Below are positions 9,251 through 16,467 of a stretch of DNA of 64,000 nt, piece by piece; the stretch's first letter is position 1; every line of letters starts with the position of its first letter. Source of the DNA: Hymenobacter ginkgonis (GTDB taxonomy: Bacteria > Bacteroidota > Bacteroidia > Cytophagales > Hymenobacteraceae); NCBI RefSeq assembly GCF_009755225.1, contig NZ_WQKZ01000002.1, forward strand, positions 124,001-188,000, given 5' to 3'. A program made the position numbers and the translations under genes. The notes under the pieces were generated by a model. The model searched no databases, was not told the DNA's origin, and saw only the letters and a list, made by a program, of their open reading frames with translations.

Positions 9251-9322
9251 TAGCCGCGACGGGAATCGAACCCATATCAAGCGTTTAGGAAACGCCTATT
9301 CTATCCGTTGAACTACGCAGCC
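9251..9322 (-). tRNA. tRNA-Arg (anticodon CCT)
   Basis: Minus-strand cloverleaf. The acceptor GGCTGCG pairs with CGCGGCT (two G-U pairs), discriminator A. D-arm GTTC/GAAT. Anticodon arm GGCGT-TTCCTAA-ACGCT gives anticodon CCT, reading AGG. T-arm ATGGG-TTCGATT-CCCGT. CCA is not encoded. A -7 element lies directly upstream. Confidence 0.93.
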
Positions 9323-9328
9323 AGTACC

Positions 9329-9336
9329 CAAAGGTA
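9329..9336 (-). promoter_or_regulatory. -7 promoter element of the tRNA-Arg gene
   Basis: TACCTTTG on the minus strand matches TAnnTTTG and ends 6 bases before the first tRNA nucleotide. No good -33 TTTG is seen at the expected distance. It gives an internal calibration of element-to-start spacing, although some 5' leader could be removed by RNase P. Confidence 0.5.
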
Positions 9337-9353
9337 CGACGCGCCGGCCAGGG

Positions 9354-10634
9354 CTACATCTTATAGGCCAGCACAATGCCAAAGGAAAGCGACGTCAGGA
9401 TGAGGCCTACCATAAAGATAGAGTAGCTCACACGCAGCAGCTTATACTTGCGGTCGAGCACTTCGCCGAGGTAGTACACGTCGGTTACCATGTTGGTATA
9501 GAGCGAGTCTTTTTGGCGCATTAGCTCGCGCATGCCTTCCTGAAAGTGCTGAAGACTGAGCTTCGTAAACTGCCCAAAAAACAAGAGGTTGACGCGCCGA
9601 TTGGTGGCTATTTCGGGGTTTTTCTTGAGCCACTTAAAACTCGTGACGTCGGGCTGCGCCGAAAGAATGGCCGTGGTCACCGAGCCCAGCGCCGTCATAA
9701 GCAGCACGCCCATTGGCACGGCCAGAATAGGGTTGCGCGTGAAGCTGGCGCTGCCCGTGGGCGCCAGCACCGACGACTTGGCCCCCAGGTACGTGATGAT
9801 GATGGACAAGATAACGGCGTTGAGCGAAATCATCATGCTGGCCTTTTTATCGGCCATGTCCGAGAGCTTCATGTGGTTAGAATACATGGTGCGGAACATC
9901 GTTTCGATGCCCCGCTTGGGCTCGGCGAAGGTTTCGGTAGCCTCCTTGTGCTTTTTCTTTTCCTTCTTTTCGGCTTTTTTGAGGTGGTCGCGCTGGTCTT
10001 CGATGTTGGCTTTCAGCGCTTTTTTGTAGCGCTCCTTACCCACCTCCGACTGGTACTTGTGGGCCAGCATGAAGTTGAGTTGCAGTTCGGCCCACTCCGG
10101 GTTCGAGTACGACTTGTTGAGCGCCAGCTCCCACTCGGTGCGGATGAGCTCGGCGCGCGAGCGGTAGTCGTCGGCCGCGAGGTTGCTCATATCGGCATCC
10201 GACAATATTTTTTCGAGCTCGGTATTGGCCGGTTCGTTGCGGTGCGTAGCCCTTATCAGGTTTTTGACCACTTCGATGCCGGCCGGGGGGTAGCCCTGGG
10301 CTTGCAGCCAGTCGGCGGCGCGGCTCATACTCTTATACTCGTGGCCCTCGTAGGTATCGAGGTAGCCGGTATCGTGAAACCAGGCGGCCACGAGCAGCTG
10401 CTCGGCCTCGGCGGCAGGTAGCTTGGCGGCATCGGCCAGGGCATGGGCTTGCTTCACCACGTAGGCGGTGTGGGCCAGGGTGTGGTAGGTGTAGCGCGGG
10501 TCAAGGTTTTTCTCGAGCTGGGGCTCGACGTGGGCCTGGGCCTGCCGCACCAGCGCAGACACCTCCGACTTAGGAGCCTTAGGTACGGCGGGCGCGGGCG
10601 CCTCGGGGGCAGCGGAGAGGGTAGGATTAGGCAT
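9354..10634 (-). CDS. HD-domain phosphohydrolase fused to a Pycsar-effector-like (DUF5706) membrane domain
   Basis: 426 aa in two parts. Residues about 25-200 form an HD domain: H51 and H55 (HTLAH), H87-D88 (WFHDTGY), H131 (ATH) and D146/D148 (SDADMSNL) supply the usual metal ligands. A Lys/Glu-rich helix (200-240) leads into a membrane domain with segments at about 268-285, 303-325 and 403-423. The block MADKKASMMISLN (259-272) at the first segment is characteristic of DUF5706, the domain used by Pycsar TM effectors. HD domains cleave phosphoesters such as (p)ppGpp or cyclic nucleotides; Pycsar effectors respond to cCMP or cUMP by attacking the membrane. No nucleotide cyclase is in the window. 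Related HD fusions occur as ordinary chromosomal genes in Bacteroidota, so a defence role is unproven. Confidence 0.8.
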   Translation of the reverse strand: MPNPTLSAAPEAPAPAVPKAPKSEVSALVRQAQAHVEPQLEKNLDPRYTYHTLAHTAYVVKQAHALADAAKLPAAEAEQLLVAAWFHDTGYLDTYEGHEYKSMSRAADWLQAQGYPPAGIEVVKNLIRATHRNEPANTELEKILSDADMSNLAADDYRSRAELIRTEWELALNKSYSNPEWAELQLNFMLAHKYQSEVGKERYKKALKANIEDQRDHLKKAEKKEKKKHKEATETFAEPKRGIETMFRTMYSNHMKLSDMADKKASMMISLNAVILSIIITYLGAKSSVLAPTGSASFTRNPILAVPMGVLLMTALGSVTTAILSAQPDVTSFKWLKKNPEIATNRRVNLLFFGQFTKLSLQHFQEGMRELMRQKDSLYTNMVTDVYYLGEVLDRKYKLLRVSYSIFMVGLILTSLSFGIVLAYKM

Positions 10635-10996
10635 AATTCAACGCAAGAAACAACAACCGACCCGCGTTGGGTTCGGCCCGGCGATAGGCTTTCAACGCGC
10701 GGCGCGGGGTACGGGTTAGTTCGCAACCTCAACCGTGTAGCCAGCCCTTGCGTAGCAGCCCAATTATTGCTGGCTAAATAGTGTTTTTTTGCCAGCTGCC
10801 AGCCAGCTATGGTTGGCCAGAACTGGCCAGCTCTAACCGCGAAAGTAACCGCGGCACGGCAATGGCAAGTGTCCTTTTCTCAGTTTAGAATCCCCTTTTC
10901 CGTATTTACTCATCGGCTTGGCCGGGCCAGGGCGAGCCGCTCCCTGTTACCAGCTTTTCGCCCGGTGGCCCTGCGCTAGTTTGTAATTTTGCCTCT
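10635..10996. other. Divergent intergenic region (362 bp)
   Basis: It lies between two divergent genes. The right end carries a -7 element for the phosphoesterase gene. Around 10791-10835 there are clustered GCCAGC/GGCCAG words (including TTGGCCAGAACTGGCCAGC) that can form short hairpins. No reading frame in it looks coding, and no tRNA or riboswitch-like structure is seen. Confidence 0.5.
10984..10991 (+). promoter_or_regulatory. -7 element abutting the phosphoesterase/OMP start codon
   Basis: TAATTTTG fits TAnnTTTG and ends 5 bases before the ATG at 10997. With the spacing seen at the tRNA-Arg gene, transcription would start at or next to the A of the start codon, giving a leaderless or nearly leaderless mRNA. 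The -33 element is weak. Confidence 0.45.
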
Positions 10997-13900
10997 ATGA
11001 CTTCACTGCTCCGCTTATTTTTCTGCCTAAGCCTGCTTGCTACCCTGCCTTTTGCTGCCCATGCCCAGCTGGAAGAGCTAGGCGAGGCCGGCGAGTCAGA
11101 TTTTAACCCCATCAACCCCAAGCCCAACTACCGGGGTAAGGCCCAAGGCTGGCAGCGCAACCTGCCTCCCGATTCGAGCCGCATCCGCTACTCGGTATTT
11201 TTGATTGGCGATGTGGGTAGCCCCATCTCCAGCGACCGGGGTGGCGAGCCGTCGCTCAATTTTATGCGCCAGCAAATGCTGGCCATGGGCCGCAACAGCG
11301 CCACCGTGTTCTTGGGCGATAATATTTACAACCAGGGTATGCCGCCCGAGGGGGCCTACGACCGCAAGATTGCCGAAGGCCGCCTCAACGAGCAACTCAA
11401 CATTTTGAAGGGCTACCAGGGCGAGAAATACATGACGCCCGGCAACCACGACTGGATTCAGGGCTACAAGGGCGGGCTGGCGCAGGTGAACCGCGAGCAG
11501 GCCTACGCCGAGCAGTACTTGGCCAAGGATTCGGCCGCGTTTGCTTACACTGGCGACTTCCTGGTGCCCCGCGATGGCTGCCCCGGCCCCTACGAAATTC
11601 GGCTGCGCGACGACCTGGTGATGATTGCCCTCAATTCGCAGTGGTTTATCACGGACCAGGCCAACCGGCCATTCGGCAATGCCTGCGGCGCTGATAACGA
11701 GAGCGATGTGTACGAGCAGCTCGACGACGTGCTGCGGCGCAATAAGGACAAGCACATCCTGATTGTAACGCACCACCCGCTATTTTCGGACGGTATTCAC
11801 GGGGGCTACTTCACGTTTGCCGACCACGTGTTTCCGCTGAGCATTGTACAGAAATATGCTTTTTTACCCTTGCCCGTTATTGGCTCCATCTACCCGTTGG
11901 CGCGCAAATATGGCGGCATCGCGCAGGATTTGGCCTACCCTGCTTACCAAGATTATAAGAAAAACCTGCTAGCGCTTTTTGCTAAGTATCCGAACGTTGT
12001 GTACGCCAACGGGCACGAGCACAACTTGCAGTACTACGACGAGGAAACCACCAAGTCGCACTTCATTACGAGCGGCTCGGGCTGCAAAACCCAGCACGTA
12101 AAGCCCGGCAACGGCGGCGACGACTTGTTTTCGGACAAAGAGAAAGGCTTCGCCCGCCTCAATTATTACGACGACGGCCAGGTGTGGGTAGAGTACCTGG
12201 TGCCCAACGACAGCGACCAGGGCAAAACCGCCCGCCGCGTGTACCGCCAGCAGGTGTATGCCGAGTTGGGGAGGGGTAGGGCCACTGCCAGCACCAGCGG
12301 CCCCGGCGGCGCCGTGAACACCACCAAGCCCGACGCTGGCGCTGTGCAAGGCACCCGTGCCCCCACTGGCACTGCCCAAACCCGCAAGGGCAACCAAAGC
12401 CGCGACGACCTCGAAACCGCTGCCGCCAAAAACGTGGCCACTACCGGCAAGCCCGAGGGCGCGCCCGTTATTACGTCTACCGCCAAGCGCCCCAATTTCA
12501 AGGATAGCACTGTGACGGTAGCCGTGAACCCGAGCTACAACCAGCACGGCAAGTTTCATAACTGGCTGCTTGGCGACCACTACCGCCAGGAATGGGCTAC
12601 CCCCGTCAAGTTTCCGGTGCTCGACATTAATACGGCGGAGGGCGGCCTTGTTCCTTACAAAACGGGCGGCGGCAAGCAAACGGCCTCGCTGAAGGTGCGC
12701 AACCAAGACGGCTACTACTTCACGGTGCGCGGCATCGACAAAGACCCCGCGGCCGTGCTGCCCGAAAACTTGCGCACCGGCCTGGCCCGGGCCGTATTGC
12801 AGGACCAGATTTCGGCCCAGCACCCATACGCCTCCTTCGTGCTACCCCCCCTGGCCGAGGCGGCGGGCATTTTGCACACCAACCCGCGCTACGTGTATAT
12901 CCCCAACGACCCGGCGCTGGGCCAATACCAAGATAAATTTGCCAATACCCCTGCGGCGCTGGAGGAGGACGCCAAGGGCAGCCAGGACAATGATGCCTCG
13001 CTGGGATTTGCCAAAAAGCTGGTGAGCACCGACAAGATGCTCGAAGAGCTGCTGCAAGACAACGACAACAAGGTGGACCAGCCGGCTTTTGCCCGCTCGC
13101 GCTTGTTTGATATGTGGATTGGCGACTGGGACCGCCACGAGGACCAGTGGCGCTGGGCCCAGCGCAAAACCAAGGACGGCGACAAGATTTATACCGCTGT
13201 GCCCGAAGACCGCGACATTGCCTTCTTCAAAGGTGACGGCGTGCTACCCTCCCTTATTTCGAAGAAGTTCGCGGTGCGCAACTTCCAGAATTTTGGGTAC
13301 GACTACGGCGACTATAAGGGCCTCAACCAGACGGGCCTCAGCAACGACCGGCTGTATTTGAGTGGCGTGAGCCGCGAAGAATGGGTGAAGCAGGCCGAAA
13401 TCATGAAGGCCCAGCTTACGGATGCCGTGATTGAAAAAGCCTTCCGCGAGCGGTGGCCCAAAGAAATTTATGCGGCGCACGGCGCCGAAATCGTGGCCAA
13501 GCTCAAGAGCCGCCGCGACTTGCTGCCCGACGTGGCCGCCAAGTACTCCGACCTGATGGCGGACATTGTGGAGGTGCGCGGCTCGCAGAAAAGCGAGAAA
13601 TTCACCGTCACGCGCCTGCCCGACCACCACACCCACGTGGTGATGCAGAAAATCAGCAAGAAGGGCGAGCTCACCAAGGTGCTCTACGACCGCACGTTTG
13701 ACCGCAAAACCGACGAAATTCGCCTCTACGGCATCAGTGGCCAGGACGTGTACGACCTGACGGGCGACGAGCGGCAGGGCCACAAAATTCGCATTATCGG
13801 CGGCACCGGGCGCGACAGCATTATCGACAACTCGCGGGTGGCGGGCCTGCGCCACCGCACCCAGGTGTACGACGCCGACACTGGCAACGTGGTGATTAAC

Positions 13901-15097
13901 AAGCTCGGCGAGTCGCGCCTGCGCCTCGAGCCGGGGGTAGACGTGAGCCGCTACGACCACCCGCACCGCTTCGACCTCAAAGACTACCGCCTTAACTACA
14001 CCGGGCCGGCGCTGTTTTTTGGGTATAACATCGACGATGGCGTGCTCATTGGCGGCGGCATTACGCACCGGCGCTACGCCTTCCGGCGCGAGCCCTTTGC
14101 TTCGGAGCAGTCGCTCACGGCCAACTTTGCCCCCGCTCGCCAGGCCTATAACCTGCGCTACGCCGGGCAGTTTACGAGCGTATTCGGGGGCAAAACCGAC
14201 CTGCACGTGGCTTCGCAATACTACGGCCCGCAGCTACTCTACAACTTCTTCGGCATTGGCAACAACAGCCAAAACTTCGCCGTCGAAAATGGCGACCAGG
14301 CCACCAACCGCTCGGTAAACAGCGCCTACCGCGTTCGTTTCGACCGCTTTTACGTGGCCCCGACCTTTGAGCGTAAGCTTTTTACCTTCGGTAAGTTTGG
14401 CATTGGGCCGCAGTTTGAACGCTTCCGTGTGCAGAACGACCAGATTGGCTCCGTTATTCGCGACAGCATTGGCACGGGCCTCGAAAACCAGCGCTTCGGC
14501 ATCCGCAACTCTGACTTCCAGGCCAATACCTACCTCGGCGGGTTGATGTACCTCGATTTCGGCGCCCAATCGTCGCCCAAAGACCCACGCATCGGCATTC
14601 AGTGGCACAACGAGGCGCAGTACAACTTTCAGCTCGGTGGCGATAAGCTGACTTACGGCCGGTTGTCGTCCGAAATCAAGGCTTACCTCACCCCCAACTT
14701 CCCCTTCCGCCTCACCTACGCTGGCCGCATCGGCGTGCAGCACAACATCGGCGACTACCGCTTTTACCAAGCCAATACGCTGGGCGGCACCACCAACCTG
14801 CGCGGCTACCGCCGCACGCGCTTTGCGGGCCGCAGCAGCCTCTACGGCAACTTCGAGGCCCGCCTGCACCTGTTCAAATTCAACGCCTACCTCTTCCCCG
14901 GCGAGTTTGGCGTGATGGGCCTCGCCGACGCCGGCCGCGTGTACTCCGACAACGACACGCGTACCGGCATCGCCGCTTTCCACTCGGGCTTCGGCGGCGG
15001 CGTATTTGTGAGCATCATCAGCCAGGCCATCGTCAACCTCACCTACTCGGTGGGCGAGGAACGGCTGGTATTCGTAGGGTTTGATTTCTTGTTTTAG
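10997..15097 (+). CDS. Metallophosphoesterase - kinase-like - BamA-type outer-membrane protein
   Basis: 1366-aa envelope protein with a signal peptide (cut after about AHA). The calcineurin-like phosphoesterase domain (about 55-400) has metal motifs GDVG, GDN, GNHDW, THHP and GHEHN. A low-complexity Thr/Gly/Ala linker spans about 420-500. The middle (about 520-960) has GGGKQTASLKVRN, a GDWDRHEDQWRW segment (709-720) and PEDRDIAF (736-743). That order resembles the catalytic loop and metal-binding loop of atypical kinases (HipA, Fam20C and CotH types), but this is a pattern match only. The C-terminus (about 1010-1366) is a BamA/TamA-type barrel with GGTTNLRGYRRTRFAGRS and a terminal aromatic residue. 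The phosphoesterase and barrel calls are firm. Confidence 0.82.
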   Translation: MTSLLRLFFCLSLLATLPFAAHAQLEELGEAGESDFNPINPKPNYRGKAQGWQRNLPPDSSRIRYSVFLIGDVGSPISSDRGGEPSLNFMRQQMLAMGRNSATVFLGDNIYNQGMPPEGAYDRKIAEGRLNEQLNILKGYQGEKYMTPGNHDWIQGYKGGLAQVNREQAYAEQYLAKDSAAFAYTGDFLVPRDGCPGPYEIRLRDDLVMIALNSQWFITDQANRPFGNACGADNESDVYEQLDDVLRRNKDKHILIVTHHPLFSDGIHGGYFTFADHVFPLSIVQKYAFLPLPVIGSIYPLARKYGGIAQDLAYPAYQDYKKNLLALFAKYPNVVYANGHEHNLQYYDEETTKSHFITSGSGCKTQHVKPGNGGDDLFSDKEKGFARLNYYDDGQVWVEYLVPNDSDQGKTARRVYRQQVYAELGRGRATASTSGPGGAVNTTKPDAGAVQGTRAPTGTAQTRKGNQSRDDLETAAAKNVATTGKPEGAPVITSTAKRPNFKDSTVTVAVNPSYNQHGKFHNWLLGDHYRQEWATPVKFPVLDINTAEGGLVPYKTGGGKQTASLKVRNQDGYYFTVRGIDKDPAAVLPENLRTGLARAVLQDQISAQHPYASFVLPPLAEAAGILHTNPRYVYIPNDPALGQYQDKFANTPAALEEDAKGSQDNDASLGFAKKLVSTDKMLEELLQDNDNKVDQPAFARSRLFDMWIGDWDRHEDQWRWAQRKTKDGDKIYTAVPEDRDIAFFKGDGVLPSLISKKFAVRNFQNFGYDYGDYKGLNQTGLSNDRLYLSGVSREEWVKQAEIMKAQLTDAVIEKAFRERWPKEIYAAHGAEIVAKLKSRRDLLPDVAAKYSDLMADIVEVRGSQKSEKFTVTRLPDHHTHVVMQKISKKGELTKVLYDRTFDRKTDEIRLYGISGQDVYDLTGDERQGHKIRIIGGTGRDSIIDNSRVAGLRHRTQVYDADTGNVVINKLGESRLRLEPGVDVSRYDHPHRFDLKDYRLNYTGPALFFGYNIDDGVLIGGGITHRRYAFRREPFASEQSLTANFAPARQAYNLRYAGQFTSVFGGKTDLHVASQYYGPQLLYNFFGIGNNSQNFAVENGDQATNRSVNSAYRVRFDRFYVAPTFERKLFTFGKFGIGPQFERFRVQNDQIGSVIRDSIGTGLENQRFGIRNSDFQANTYLGGLMYLDFGAQSSPKDPRIGIQWHNEAQYNFQLGGDKLTYGRLSSEIKAYLTPNFPFRLTYAGRIGVQHNIGDYRFYQANTLGGTTNLRGYRRTRFAGRSSLYGNFEARLHLFKFNAYLFPGEFGVMGLADAGRVYSDNDTRTGIAAFHSGFGGGVFVSIISQAIVNLTYSVGEERLVFVGFDFLF

Positions 15098-15126
15098 GAA
15101 TTTTTCTGCTTCGTTGCGCTTTCTTC

Positions 15127-15158
15127 AAAAAGGCCTGGCTGCTTAGCTAGGCCTTTTT
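15127..15158 (+). terminator. Terminator after the phosphoesterase/OMP gene
   Basis: Arms AAAAAGGCCTGGCT (15127-15140) and AGCTAGGCCTTTTT (15145-15158) have one mismatch and a 4-nt loop, with the T-run in the right arm. Confidence 0.8.
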
Positions 15159-15260
15159 GGTTGGCTGTAATGGGCGGTAAAGTCCTACCCCTTCGCACGG
15201 GACCGGGCAGTACCCTTCTGCGGCCTGTTTGCGTAAGGAGCTCGACTTAACCTGTTCTTC

Positions 15261-16406
15261 ATGTTGGCTAATTCTGCTTTGTTTCGCTGGCGTTTTTGGG
15301 GATGCGTAGCCGGCGCCGGCGCGCTGGGTGGCTGGCCGCTACAAAGCGCCCAGGCTCAAGAATCGCCACGCACGTACCCGGCACCCGCCCCTACCCCCCG
15401 CGACTCGGCGCAGGGCGCGGCGGAGGCGCGCGACAAGCAGCAGTTTGCCAACCCCTCGGTGCTGGGGATGGGGCCGAGCAAAGGCATTATTGTGCGCTAC
15501 GAGCGCACGCCCACCTTCGGGGTCAACGCGACGGGCGAGGTGGCGGGCGTGCCCAACTACAGCACCGAGGCCACCAAAAACGCCCGCCTCACCATCAAGG
15601 GCTACATTCCGGCCTGGAACCGGCCCCACCTGAAGGTGATTATAGGGCTGAACTACGACCGCGAGGAATTTAAATTCCGCAACCCGCCGAGCAACTACGA
15701 ACTGCTGGATAACCTGGAGAACAAGGGCCTAAAAAGCACCGGCGCGCAGCTGGCCATCATCCGGCCCGTCGATGCGGTGCACTGGTACCTGGCCCGCATC
15801 AAGGGTGAGCTGGCTGGCGACTACACCTCGCGCAACGATTTGCGTACTACCGACTACCTGCGCTTTTCGGCCGAGGCTTTTTATGGCTGGAAGCGCAGCC
15901 CGCGCTTTTCGTGGGGGATAGGGTTTCAGTACGGCTACACGTTTGGGCGGCTCAGCTTCTACCCCGCCGTCATCTACAACCGCACCTTCAACGACCGCTG
16001 GGGGGTAGAAGCGCTGGCGCCGGCCCGCATTACGGCGCGCTACAATGCGTCAGAAAAATCGCTGTTCTACGCCGGTTACTCGGTCGATGGGCTCAACTAC
16101 CTCGTGAACCTACGCACGCCCTTGGTGCGTCAAAACCAGCCCGACAAGCTACCGCTCAACACCCTGGAACTACGCGAGATAGAGGTTAAATTTCGCCTGC
16201 GCTGGGAGCGCGAGCTGCTGCCCTTTCTGTGGTTGGGCGCCGAGGCCGGCTACCGCTACAACTACGCCTTCGATGCTTTCGACCGCACCAACGCCGACCG
16301 CGAGCGCATCATCCGCACCAAGCTGGGGGGCGCGCCCTATGCCAGCCTCGAACTGTTTGCGGTGCCGCCGCGCAAGCTGTTAGAAAAGGCGGGGGTAAGG
16401 AGGTAA
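15261..16406 (+). CDS. Outer-membrane beta-barrel protein, DUF6268-like
   Basis: 381 aa with an N-terminal signal (cut after about AQAQ, residue 32) and a Pro-rich spacer. The remainder alternates polar and hydrophobic residues with many aromatic ends (YLRFSAEAFYGW, FSWGIGFQYGYTFG, AEAGYRYNYAF), as in small outer-membrane barrels. The closest family I recognise is DUF6268, with moderate confidence; no enzymatic motif is visible. It lies 163 bases after the phosphoesterase/OMP gene with a terminator between, so it probably has its own promoter. It ends 62 bases before the convergent ppk1 gene. Confidence 0.65.
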   Translation: MLANSALFRWRFWGCVAGAGALGGWPLQSAQAQESPRTYPAPAPTPRDSAQGAAEARDKQQFANPSVLGMGPSKGIIVRYERTPTFGVNATGEVAGVPNYSTEATKNARLTIKGYIPAWNRPHLKVIIGLNYDREEFKFRNPPSNYELLDNLENKGLKSTGAQLAIIRPVDAVHWYLARIKGELAGDYTSRNDLRTTDYLRFSAEAFYGWKRSPRFSWGIGFQYGYTFGRLSFYPAVIYNRTFNDRWGVEALAPARITARYNASEKSLFYAGYSVDGLNYLVNLRTPLVRQNQPDKLPLNTLELREIEVKFRLRWERELLPFLWLGAEAGYRYNYAFDAFDRTNADRERIIRTKLGGAPYASLELFAVPPRKLLEKAGVRR

Positions 16407-16426
16407 CGGCGACTAAAAGGCTTAAA

Positions 16427-16465
16427 AAGAACGTCCTGCTTCCCGGCGTTCAGCAGGACGTTCTT
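16427..16465. repeat. Short member of the GAACGTC palindrome family (terminator-like)
   Basis: Perfect 14-bp arms AAGAACGTCCTGCT (16427-16440) and complement (16452-16465), 11-nt loop, between the convergent 15261 gene and ppk1. The arm sequence equals the outer part of the long palindrome at 61583-61675. Confidence 0.85.
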
Positions 16466-16467
16466 CA

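Noticed and set aside
9251..9322. Integrated element at tRNA-Arg
   Set aside because: No integrase, no direct repeat of the tRNA 3' end and no change in base composition on either side.
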